From Spirosoma fluviale (lineage in GTDB: Bacteria; Bacteroidota; Bacteroidia; Cytophagales; Flexibacteraceae), in contig CAMCXM010000005.1 of NCBI GenBank assembly GCA_945883425.1, positions 1-56,531 of the forward strand: 56,531 nucleotides of DNA, read 5' to 3'. Shown here in pieces: positions 21,125 through 29,720 of this stretch. The notes beneath the pieces were generated by a model that did no database searches, was not told where the DNA came from, and was given only the letters and a program-made list of their open reading frames with translations. Both the position numbers and the translations under genes were made by a program. Position 1 is the stretch's first letter, and the number at the start of each line of letters is the position of its first letter.

Positions 21125-21215
21125 AACAGACTCAGACCTTCATTAAGACACGAATCAGAAGGACAGAAACTCCATCAGATCGATGAGCAGATTGAGATTC
21201 TTTTCCATGTAATTG

Positions 21216-21656
21216 TTATCGCGTCCATTCATGCAGACAACGGGCGCAGAAAAGCGTTTTCTTCTGAAGGAAGGAAAAAGGAATCATCAGAAACCAAAAG
21301 ATCAAATCAAAAAACGAAAGGTTCGGATCACGTTTCTTTGAATAAACAGGGAACGCCTCGCAATTGGGACACCAGGTTTCCACTTCATCAAATTCCGTTT
21401 TCCATCGGTCATCGAGGGGAGTCTGCGTGTTCTCCGGCTTTTCAAAATAGCTTTTAATCAGTTCCCTGGCCACTTCCTCTTCCACTTTTGCAACTGTCAC
21501 CTTAACGCCGCCCAGCATATTTGACATCAGTGGATTAATGCCAATCAGGTTTTCATTGATCAAAACTACCGGAATGCCCGCCGATTCGAGAAGTGCTTTC
21601 AGCGCATACGCTTCAGAAGGAAACTGAAACCGGTGAACGGTGACCATGGTATCCAT
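21216..21656 (-). CDS. DUF2007-domain protein
   Basis: MVTVHRFQFPSEAYALKALLESAGIPVVLINENLIGINPLMSNMLGGVKVTVAKVEEEVARELI. Confidence 0.8.
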   Translation of the reverse strand: MDTMVTVHRFQFPSEAYALKALLESAGIPVVLINENLIGINPLMSNMLGGVKVTVAKVEEEVARELIKSYFEKPENTQTPLDDRWKTEFDEVETWCPNCEAFPVYSKKRDPNLSFFDLIFWFLMIPFSFLQKKTLFCARCLHEWTR

Positions 21657-21714
21657 ACAATCGGACAGAGAAGGAATTTGAAAGCAAAGTAAGCCGGATT
21701 GGAATCGGGATTGC

Positions 21715-21722
21715 TAGTTTTG
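21715..21722 (+). promoter_or_regulatory. Bacteroidetes -7 box TAGTTTTG upstream of WD40 gene
   Basis: TAnnTTTG match 17 nt before the ATG. Confidence 0.5.
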
Positions 21723-21738
21723 CCTTAAATTTCATTCG

Positions 21739-22644
21739 ATGGGACCAAAGACCGCCACCTTCACAGGACATAAAGATTGTGTCTACGCCTTGTGCGAAGG
21801 GCCTTCGGAAAACGAATTTTTCTCTTCCGGAGCAGATGGGTGGATTGTCCTTTGGAATGTAGATAAACCAAACGAAGGCAGGCTCATTGCCCGGATGTCT
21901 TCGTCGGTATACGCCATACATTATTTCCAGGAACACCACCTGATTCTGGTCGGTGTCAATCAGGACGGCCTCCATCTGATTGACCTCAATTCAGGAAACG
22001 ACATATGGAATCTGCCTTGTCCGGGGGTAAACTGGTTCCGGTTTGTTGCTCTTGATGAAAACCAGATTCTGGCATCCGGATCCAAAGGAAATCTCCTTTT
22101 GTTCAATGCATTGACGAAATCCACCAATTTTCTTCCTCCACATGATTTTGATATCAGGGCGCTCTCCCTCAATAATAAAAACAATCAGGTAGCAACAGGA
22201 AGTTCAGATGGTAAAATCCGGATTTTCAATTCGAATACGCTTGAAGAAACGAATGGGTTCACAGCACATGCTAACACTGTTTTTGGGTTGGGCTGGTTTC
22301 CTGACGGACAGTACCTGGTTTCCTGCGGACGGGATGCCAAACTAAAATTGTGGAATTGTGAATCCGGCGTTCAACCGGAACTGGAGAAAGAAATTCCGGC
22401 ACATCTTTTCGGAATTCATGATGTAAAAGTTCATCCATCCAAACCCATTCTGGCAACCGGTAGCACCGACAAAACCATCAAAATCTGGGATGCCGAAAAC
22501 CTGAAACTGCTCCGGGTTCTGGACAAATCAAGACACGCCGGACATGGCCACAGCATCAATCAAATCCTGTGGTTAGGAAAACGCGAACTGTTACTATCTT
22601 GCAGCGACGACAGGACCATTTCGGCCTGGGATATTTACGTATAA
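21739..22644 (+). CDS. WD40 repeat protein
   Basis: Repeated FSSGADGWIVLWNVD, VATGSSDGKIRIFNS, LATGSTDKTIKIWDAE, SCSDDRTISAWDI. Confidence 0.92.
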   Translation: MGPKTATFTGHKDCVYALCEGPSENEFFSSGADGWIVLWNVDKPNEGRLIARMSSSVYAIHYFQEHHLILVGVNQDGLHLIDLNSGNDIWNLPCPGVNWFRFVALDENQILASGSKGNLLLFNALTKSTNFLPPHDFDIRALSLNNKNNQVATGSSDGKIRIFNSNTLEETNGFTAHANTVFGLGWFPDGQYLVSCGRDAKLKLWNCESGVQPELEKEIPAHLFGIHDVKVHPSKPILATGSTDKTIKIWDAENLKLLRVLDKSRHAGHGHSINQILWLGKRELLLSCSDDRTISAWDIYV

Positions 22645-22646
22645 TT

Positions 22647-23429
22647 ATGAAGGTTACCCCACTGGAAATCAGACAGAAACAATTTGAAAAGAAAACATTC
22701 GGCGGCATCGACAAAGATGAAGTTCAGGCTTATCTGAACTCGCTTTCCATTGCATGGGAAAAAATGGTGGAAGAGCAGTCCAGTCTGAAATCGCGTCTGG
22801 ACAATTCTGAGAAAGAAGTCACCAAACTTCGGGAAATGGAAACCTCGTTATACAAAACTCTGAAAACAGCCGAAGATACCAGTCAGAAAGCCATCGACCA
22901 GGCCAATCAGCAGGCACAGTTGATTGTGCAGGAAGCACGATTGAAAGCCGACACGCTACATCAGGAAGCCAAATGGAAAGCGTCGAAAGCCATGGAGCAG
23001 GCGGAGGATTATTCGAAAAAAAGCTATGATAAAATGGTTCAGGATGTCAAAATCCTGGAGCGGGATCTCAGAGCAATTGAAAATCTGAAAGACAATTTCC
23101 TGAGCGACATCAAAATCATTGCCCAGGATCTGCTCGAAAAGGCTGATAAAGCCAATCAGCGTTCAGCCAATATTCAGTTCAATGTTCCGCCGCCACCACA
23201 AATCGATCTGGCCCGTCCGTTTATGGAAGCCAAAGAAGTGGAGGCTGTCATTGAAACACTGGAAATTCCGGAAACACAACAGTCCATCGGTTTTGAACCG
23301 GAACCCGTATCCCAAAAAACAGCTCAGGAACCGGCCTTCACTGCGGAAACAACTGAGAAACCTGATTCCAAAAAAGCCACTCCAACGAAAGAGGCAAATG
23401 GCGAAGGTTCATTTTTCGACCAGATTTAG
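22647..23429 (+). CDS. DivIVA domain protein
   Basis: MKVTPLEIRQKQFEKKTFGGIDKDEVQAYLNSLSIAWE followed by coiled coil; start 22647 preferred over 22569. Confidence 0.9.
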   Translation: MKVTPLEIRQKQFEKKTFGGIDKDEVQAYLNSLSIAWEKMVEEQSSLKSRLDNSEKEVTKLREMETSLYKTLKTAEDTSQKAIDQANQQAQLIVQEARLKADTLHQEAKWKASKAMEQAEDYSKKSYDKMVQDVKILERDLRAIENLKDNFLSDIKIIAQDLLEKADKANQRSANIQFNVPPPPQIDLARPFMEAKEVEAVIETLEIPETQQSIGFEPEPVSQKTAQEPAFTAETTEKPDSKKATPTKEANGEGSFFDQI

Positions 23430-23437
23430 AAAACGAA

Positions 23438-23794
23438 ATGACTGAGATTTTTCTGGAAGGACTTGAATTCTATGCCCATCATGGCTTTTATGAAGAAGAA
23501 CAAAGTCTGGGCAACCGGTTTCAGGTCGACCTGAAAATAAGGGCCGATGTGAACGAAGCCGGCGAAAATGACGAACTCAACCTCACCGTCGATTACGTAA
23601 AAGTGTACGCTCTGGTGAGTGATCAGATGAAAATCCGATTCAAACTTCTGGAAACGTTGGGACAAAGAATCATCTCCGAACTCCAGCAACATTTTCCAAA
23701 AATCGTTTTCATTGAAGTCACCATTTCAAAATTTAATCCACCCATCAAAGGCCTTTGCCGGAGAGTGGCTGTATCCAGTTCATGGATCGCCTGA
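23438..23794 (+). CDS. folB: Dihydroneopterin aldolase
   Basis: IFLEGLEFYAHHGFYEEEQSLGNRFQVDLKI, LTVDYVKVY. Confidence 0.92.
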   Translation: MTEIFLEGLEFYAHHGFYEEEQSLGNRFQVDLKIRADVNEAGENDELNLTVDYVKVYALVSDQMKIRFKLLETLGQRIISELQQHFPKIVFIEVTISKFNPPIKGLCRRVAVSSSWIA

Positions 23795-24082
23795 AAACTG
23801 AAGCCCAAAGGACAGAAGAGAATTTATGCACGTCGTTTATTTAAAAGATCCGGGAGCCGGCATAAAAGAAACAGTTGAGCTAAAAAAAGGTACCGTCCGT
23901 TTTAATGACCTATTTGGGCAATTTCAAAAAGCAAGAATTCAGCATTATTTTATGGAACAGAAGAATCGGTTCCGGAAAATGATGAAATGCGAAGATCAGA
24001 GTGTAGCCTGAACGACTTGAAACAAATCAGATATGAATTCAGTAACCGAATAAGATTATCCAGCAGGACCAGAGAAAAGAAA

Positions 24083-25168
24083 ATGACTAAGAACAAATAC
24101 AACTTCACCGCAATAATCTGGATGGTAACAGGCCTGATCCTGCTCCAATTTTCTTGTAAACCCCTCACCGAAAAAGAAAAACCGACCAGTGGACTTCCGG
24201 TTGACTGTACCTATTCGCTTCCGAATCTGGCCCAGATCAACCAGTTTATTCTGAACAGTCCGAATGATGGAAAACTGTACCGTATCCGAAGTCAGATTTT
24301 GCTGGACAGCGGACGATACAATGAAGCATTATCGGATGCCAAAAAAGCATTGTCGATTAATCCGGAAGACAACTTCAATTTTGTAGTGGTGGGAAAAGCA
24401 CACCGGGCATTGGGTCAGATCGATTCAGCTTTGATGGCCTGCAATACGGCGGAACAAAACGGATTCAACGATCCGGACAACTACCTGCTGATGGGTGATT
24501 TATATCTGATTATCCGTCAGTACAAAAAGAGTCTTGACTATCTCAACAAAGCCCTGAAACTGGCTCCATTTGAACCTAGAATCTATTACCTGAAAGGAAT
24601 GGTTTTCTGGGAAACAAAAGACACGGTGAAAGCCCTGAGCAATTGGCAAACCTCCATTGAACAGGACGCCAATTATGCCGATGGGTATACCCGACTGGCG
24701 ATTCACTACATGAAAATGGAACAATACAATGTGGCGGAGCAGTTTCTCCGAAGCGGTCTGCGACTCCGTCCGGATGATGCGTTTTTGAACTATGACATGG
24801 GTGTTTTCCTGAATTACAAGCATTTTCCGGATTCGGCTGTTCCGTTTTATGAAAAAGCCATTCAGCTGGATCCAAAACTGGGAGCTGCCAAACTGAATCT
24901 GGGACTGATTAAGTTTAAAAAAGGAGCATTTGAAGAAGCTGTCCCATTATTGGAACCTGTTTCAGTGGAAGATCCCAAAAACTCAACTGTGTCTTACTTT
25001 CTGGGACTGGCCTACCGTAATACCGGTAATCTGGCCGGAGCAGAAACACAGTTAAAACGGACCGTCGACCTGAACCGTGACTACGTAAAAGAAGCGTCCG
25101 CCAGTCTGGAAAAGGTCCGCAAACAACTTCTGAAACAAAAAGCAGACAGCACCATAATAAAGAATTGA
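24083..25168 (+). CDS. TPR-repeat lipoprotein
   Basis: ILLQFSCKP lipobox, then multiple TPRs; start 24083 gives a proper signal peptide. Confidence 0.85.
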   Translation: MTKNKYNFTAIIWMVTGLILLQFSCKPLTEKEKPTSGLPVDCTYSLPNLAQINQFILNSPNDGKLYRIRSQILLDSGRYNEALSDAKKALSINPEDNFNFVVVGKAHRALGQIDSALMACNTAEQNGFNDPDNYLLMGDLYLIIRQYKKSLDYLNKALKLAPFEPRIYYLKGMVFWETKDTVKALSNWQTSIEQDANYADGYTRLAIHYMKMEQYNVAEQFLRSGLRLRPDDAFLNYDMGVFLNYKHFPDSAVPFYEKAIQLDPKLGAAKLNLGLIKFKKGAFEEAVPLLEPVSVEDPKNSTVSYFLGLAYRNTGNLAGAETQLKRTVDLNRDYVKEASASLEKVRKQLLKQKADSTIIKN

Positions 25169-25224
25169 GAATTAAGAATGTAGAATTAAGAATGGATGAT
25201 TAGGAATTTGGAGTGAAGAATATC
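25162..25224 (+). repeat. Degenerate heptanucleotide array, consensus GAATTAA/G, 9 units
   Basis: GAATTGA GAATTAA GAATGTA GAATTAA GAATGGA TGATTAG GAATTTG GAGTGAA GAATATC. Confidence 0.7.
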
Positions 25225-25256
25225 AATTTTGAATTCTTAACTAACATTCTGAATTC

Positions 25257-25640
25257 ATGAGGACAAACAACATTATCCAGGATAAAACATATTGCTTTGC
25301 ACTAAAGGTTGTAAAGCTGACCAGGCAAATCGCGGCTGAAAAGAAAGAGTTCTTTCTTACCAACCAACTATTAAGATGTGGAACATCAATTGGCGCTAAT
25401 GTGGAAGAAGCGATTGGCGGTCAATCCAGAAAAGACTTTAGTTCCAAAATGAATATTGCTTACAAGGAAGCTCGTGAATCTCATTATTGGGTGAGGCTTA
25501 TGAGCGACTCTGAAATTTTATCGAAAGAAAAAGGAGAAGAACTTCTAAACGATCTTGACGAAATCCTTCGTATATCAGGTTCAATTTTGAGAACAGTAAA
25601 ATCCGATGAAAACTTCTCCAGTTTCAATTCAAATAAATAG
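25257..25640 (+). CDS. Four-helix-bundle protein (S23 / 23S rRNA intervening-sequence protein family)
   Basis: FALKVVKLTRQI..LLRCGTSIGANVEEAIGGQSRKDFSSKMNIAYKEARESHYWVRLM. Confidence 0.93.
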   Translation: MRTNNIIQDKTYCFALKVVKLTRQIAAEKKEFFLTNQLLRCGTSIGANVEEAIGGQSRKDFSSKMNIAYKEARESHYWVRLMSDSEILSKEKGEELLNDLDEILRISGSILRTVKSDENFSSFNSNK

Positions 25641-25700
25641 CCAAGGCAATGTAACTATCTCATTTTAAGTATAAAATAAAGGTTTTTACTGAAAATAATT

Positions 25701-25770
25701 CCTAATTCCTAATTCCTAATTCCTAATTCCTAATTCCTAATTCCTAATTCCTAATTCCTAATTCCTAATT
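25701..25770 (+). repeat. Perfect tandem array (CCTAATT)x10, 7-bp unit
   Basis: Seventy consecutive bases are exact CCTAATT repeats; unit is the reverse complement (rotated) of the GAATTAG-type unit at 25162-25224. Confidence 0.97.
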
Positions 25771-25780
25771 ATTAATTCTC

Positions 25781-28700
25781 GTGGAATATCATCCGTCCGA
25801 AATAGAAGCCAAATGGCAAAAAATCTGGTCAGAAAACCAGACGTATAAAACTGAATCTGAAACATCCGGCAAGCCCAAGTATTATGTGCTTGATATGTTC
25901 CCCTACCCTTCCGGTGCGGGATTGCATGTGGGGCATCCACTAGGATACATCGCGTCTGATATTGTATCCCGGTACAAAAGAGCCACCGGTTTCAATGTGC
26001 TGCACCCAATGGGATTCGATGCTTTTGGTTTGCCCGCTGAACAATATGCGATTGAAACCGGACAGCATCCTGCCAAAACCACCAAAGAAAACATCGCCCG
26101 CTATATTTCGCAGATGCAGAAAATCGGCTTCAGTTACGACTGGGACCGCGAAATCCGCACCTGCGAGCCGGACTACTACAAATGGACCCAGTTCATTTTT
26201 ATTCAGCTGTTCGACTCCTGGTACAACAAAGCGAGTAACAAAGCGGAAGACATTTACAGTCTGGAAGCTGCGTTTGAAAAGGACGGAAACCAGAAAATAA
26301 ATGCCGTTTGCGATGAAGACACCCCCTCGTTTTCCGCGTCAGATTGGGCAGGTTTCGGAGAGAAAGAAAAGGCCCGGATTTTATTGCAGTACCGTCTGGC
26401 ATTTGTCAGTGAAACCTTTGTGAACTGGTGTCCCGGATTGGGAACGGTGCTGGCCAACGACGAAGTAAAAGACGGATTTTCAGAACGCGGTGGTTTTCCG
26501 GTTGAACGGAAAAAGATGATGCAATGGAGTCTGCGGATTACGGCCTATGCCGAGCGATTACTGACGGGACTTGACACCCTCGACTGGTCAGATGCAGTAA
26601 AAGAAATGCAGCGAAACTGGATCGGGAAATCGATGGGCGCTTCTTTGTGGTTTGAGGTACAAGGACGAACTGATAAAATTGAAGTCTTCACGACCCGGAT
26701 CGACACCACATTTGGTGTGACCTTTTTATCGCTGGCGCCGGAACATCCTTTGGTAGCTGAAATTACCACCGAAGGTCAAAGGCAGGCAGTAGATGACTAC
26801 ATAAAATATGCCCAATCGAAATCAGAGCGGGACCGGATGGCGGACGTAAAAACCATCTCAGGAGCGTTTACAGGAGCATTTGCCATCAATCCGTTTAATG
26901 GCGCCCAGATTCCGATCTGGATTGCAGATTACGTTCTGGCGGGTTACGGAACCGGTGCGGTGATGGCCGTTCCAAGTTCAGACACAAGAGATTATGCATT
27001 TGCGAAACACTTTGATCTACCGATCATTCAGGTACAGGATGGCGACCGGACCGATATTTCACAGGATGATTTTGATGCCAAAGCCGGCACCATGATCAAC
27101 TCTGAATTTCTCAATGGACTTCCTGTAAAAGACGCGATCAAAGCCGCCATTAACTGGGCAGAAGAAAAAGGAATCGGAAAAGGAAAAACCAACTTCCGGA
27201 TGCGGGACGCCATTTTTGGTCGTCAGCGTTATTGGGGAGAACCGGTTCCGGTGTATTATGAAAATGGCATTCCAAAAGCTCTTGTCGTTTCGGAACTGCC
27301 ATTGATTCTTCCCGAAATCGACCAGTTCAAACCAACTGAAACCGGGGAGCCGCCTTTAGGCAGGGCAAAAGACTGGAAATACACGGCCCCCCAGCCCCCA
27401 AAGGGGGAGCTTGAACCCAATATCGGTTCAATGTTTTTATCGAAATCTCCAAGGCATAGCTGGCCAGAAGTAATTTCAGGACAAAAAATTCTGACTCATG
27501 AAACAGCAGATCCTTTCACTTATGAATTGCTTAAAGAATATGCCAGAAAGATGCGGTATGAAAAATCTACTGAATCTGAGAATATTCTATGGCTCCAGTT
27601 ATCAAATAAGAATCTTGAGCAGTTCAAATTCCGACGTCAACACATTGTAGGACAATTTATTGCTGACTTCATTTGCCTCCAGCATGATCTGATCGTTGAA
27701 GTTGATGGACTCATCCATCAACTTCCAGAAAACAAAAAAGCCGATATTGAACGGACCAACTGGCTAAATGAAAATGGCTTCCACGTTCTAAGGTTTACCA
27801 ACAGTGAAATTAAAGGTAACATAGAAGGTGTCCTTGAGTCCATTCTTAAACATTTGAACCCCACTATTTCAGTAGCTCCCCCTTCGGGGGCGGGGGGGGG
27901 CTTCGGGTACGAGCTCAGCACAATGCCAGGCTGGGCTGGAAGCAGCTGGTATTTCCTTCGGTACATGGATCCGAAGAACGCCAATGAACTGGTATCGAAA
28001 CCGGCCGAAGAATATTGGCAATCGGTGGATCTCTATATCGGAGGAACCGAACACGCTACCGGGCACCTTTTGTACAGTCGGTTCTGGCACAAATTCCTGA
28101 AAGACAAAGGATTTGTCACCACCGAGGAGCCGTTCACAAAACTGGTGAATCAGGGAATGATTCAGGGAAGGTCCAATGTTGTGTATCGACTTGCGGGTCA
28201 GAAAAAGTTCGTTTCCAAAGGACTGGTTGCCAATCGGGAAGTGAGCCAATTGTATGTGGATGTCAACATTGTAAAAAATGACATTCTCGATGTTGAAGCC
28301 TTCAAAAAATGGCGGACCGATTTTGAGGATGCTGAATTTGAACTGGAAAACGGACAGTACGTATGTGGCTGGGAAGTCGAAAAAATGTCGAAGTCCAAGT
28401 ACAATGTGGTCAATCCGGATGACATCTGTGCTGAATACGGTGCCGACACTCTGCGACTTTATGAAATGTTCCTCGGTCCTTTGGAGCAATCCAAACCCTG
28501 GAATACCAATGGAATCGAAGGCGTTTTCCGTTTCCTGCGCAAACTCTGGAATCTGTTTCAGATTCAGGACGGTGCCCCGAAATTCTCCGAAGGCGAACCG
28601 TCGAAAGAAGAGCTGAAGGCCTTGCATAAGGTGATTAAGAAAACGAAGGAAGACATCGAATCCCTGTCTCTTAACACCTCCGTCAGTTCTTTCATGGTGG

Positions 28701-29065
28701 GTGTCAATGAGCTTTCGGCCCTGAAATGTTCCAAAAAAGCGATACTGACCGACCTGCTTATTTGCATCGCTCCGTATGCACCTCACATTACAGAAGAACT
28801 CTGGGCTCTGTCCGGAATGACGGGGTCTGTGACAAATGCAACGTTTCCAACTTTCAATCCGGCCTATCTGGTGGACGACGAAATTGAATATCCGATTTCG
28901 GTGAATGGGAAGGTACGAACCAAAGTGACGTTCCCTGCCGACAAACCAGCAGGTGAAATTGAAAAAGAGATTCTGGCGATGGAATCGGTGACCAAATGGC
29001 TCGAAGGCAAAGCGCCTAAAAAGGTGATTGTAGTTCCGAAAAAAATTGTGAACGTGGTGATATAA
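25781..29065 (+). CDS. leuS: Leucine--tRNA ligase with in-frame DUF559 nuclease-domain insertion
   Basis: GTG start; [15 protein letters not shown] (HIGH), EKMSKSKYN (KMSKS), [19 protein letters not shown]; interrupted by DUF559 at 27386-27901. Confidence 0.96.
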   Translation: MEYHPSEIEAKWQKIWSENQTYKTESETSGKPKYYVLDMFPYPSGAGLHVGHPLGYIASDIVSRYKRATGFNVLHPMGFDAFGLPAEQYAIETGQHPAKTTKENIARYISQMQKIGFSYDWDREIRTCEPDYYKWTQFIFIQLFDSWYNKASNKAEDIYSLEAAFEKDGNQKINAVCDEDTPSFSASDWAGFGEKEKARILLQYRLAFVSETFVNWCPGLGTVLANDEVKDGFSERGGFPVERKKMMQWSLRITAYAERLLTGLDTLDWSDAVKEMQRNWIGKSMGASLWFEVQGRTDKIEVFTTRIDTTFGVTFLSLAPEHPLVAEITTEGQRQAVDDYIKYAQSKSERDRMADVKTISGAFTGAFAINPFNGAQIPIWIADYVLAGYGTGAVMAVPSSDTRDYAFAKHFDLPIIQVQDGDRTDISQDDFDAKAGTMINSEFLNGLPVKDAIKAAINWAEEKGIGKGKTNFRMRDAIFGRQRYWGEPVPVYYENGIPKALVVSELPLILPEIDQFKPTETGEPPLGRAKDWKYTAPQPPKGELEPNIGSMFLSKSPRHSWPEVISGQKILTHETADPFTYELLKEYARKMRYEKSTESENILWLQLSNKNLEQFKFRRQHIVGQFIADFICLQHDLIVEVDGLIHQLPENKKADIERTNWLNENGFHVLRFTNSEIKGNIEGVLESILKHLNPTISVAPPSGAGGGFGYELSTMPGWAGSSWYFLRYMDPKNANELVSKPAEEYWQSVDLYIGGTEHATGHLLYSRFWHKFLKDKGFVTTEEPFTKLVNQGMIQGRSNVVYRLAGQKKFVSKGLVANREVSQLYVDVNIVKNDILDVEAFKKWRTDFEDAEFELENGQYVCGWEVEKMSKSKYNVVNPDDICAEYGADTLRLYEMFLGPLEQSKPWNTNGIEGVFRFLRKLWNLFQIQDGAPKFSEGEPSKEELKALHKVIKKTKEDIESLSLNTSVSSFMVGVNELSALKCSKKAILTDLLICIAPYAPHITEELWALSGMTGSVTNATFPTFNPAYLVDDEIEYPISVNGKVRTKVTFPADKPAGEIEKEILAMESVTKWLEGKAPKKVIVVPKKIVNVVI
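27386..27901 (+). mobile_element. In-frame DUF559-encoding insertion element bounded by G/C-rich terminal inverted repeats
   Basis: Left GCCCCCCAGCCCCCAAAGGGGGAGC (27386-27410) against reverse complement of right GCCCCCCCCCGCCCCCGAAGGGGGAGC (27875-27901); encodes [33 protein letters not shown]...NEIKGN-like DUF559 core. Confidence 0.82.
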
Positions 29066-29091
29066 CCACCCACTGAAACAGACAATTTACC

Positions 29092-29127
29092 AAAGGCTGG
29101 GATGAAACGAACACATTCCAGCCTTTT
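29092..29127 (+). terminator. Intrinsic terminator downstream of leuS
   Basis: AAAGGCTGGGAT...ATTCCAGCCTTTT. Confidence 0.65.
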
Positions 29128-29224
29128 CCATTTGCAGAAACCGGCAAAACCGAGAATCTGAACTTTCCAAGAACTTCTTTGAACTTTCCTCTCTGAACTT
29201 TGAACTACTTTTCAGGAAGTTTTC

Positions 29225-29232
29225 TATTTTTG
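29225..29232 (+). promoter_or_regulatory. Bacteroidetes -7 box TATTTTTG upstream of retropepsin-like gene
   Basis: TAnnTTTG match 20 nt before the ATG. Confidence 0.5.
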
Positions 29233-29251
29233 TTCCACTAAATTTAAAACT

Positions 29252-29629
29252 ATGTCTGTCATCAAACTTCCTCTATTATTCATGGGCTCCAAAGGCGAGC
29301 GACACCTGTACACCATGTTCGACAGTGGTGCCAATTTATCCTGCATCAATCCTGAATTTGTTGAAAATCTTGAACTACCAGTAAAGCTTGGCCGATCACG
29401 CAAAATTTTGACAGCTGAAGAAGGTGCTTACATTGAAGTTTCAGAAGTGATTCGCCTCGATTTCTTTCTGAATGATGTCCTACTTTCGGATGAATTCCTT
29501 GTGGTGCCCGGTCTGTCGGAAGAGGTGATTCTGGGTGCGGCCACTATGCAGAAGTGGCGGATCAAACTGGATTTCGAACACGATTCAGTTTTTGTAGATC
29601 CAAGGGTTGCGAAAATGCAACTCATCTGA
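29252..29629 (+). CDS. Retropepsin-like aspartic protease
   Basis: MFDSGANLSCIN active-site motif, VVPGLSEEVILGAATMQKWRIKLDFE. Confidence 0.85.
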   Translation: MSVIKLPLLFMGSKGERHLYTMFDSGANLSCINPEFVENLELPVKLGRSRKILTAEEGAYIEVSEVIRLDFFLNDVLLSDEFLVVPGLSEEVILGAATMQKWRIKLDFEHDSVFVDPRVAKMQLI

Positions 29630-29720
29630 TTTCACTGCTTTTCTTTTTTTTCATTGCCAGTTTCAACCAAACCGAAATATCCTTCTCGCCGGAACTGAAC
29701 ACCTATGTTTATTTGAGCGC

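Noticed and set aside
25257-25640. DGR accessory (Avd) or rRNA intervening sequence
   Set aside because: The protein family fits, but no reverse transcriptase, TR/VR repeat pair or 23S rRNA is in the window.
25701-25770. CRISPR array
   Set aside because: Seven-bp units with no spacers; a simple tandem repeat.
27386-27901. Intein or group I/II intron in leuS
   Set aside because: No intein N-terminal Cys/Ser block, no C-terminal HN-(C/S/T), and no intron structure visible; the insert is fully open and flanked by simple inverted repeats.
27869-28786. 305-aa minus-strand ORF antisense to leuS
   Set aside because: Shadow ORF over conserved LeuRS catalytic motifs.
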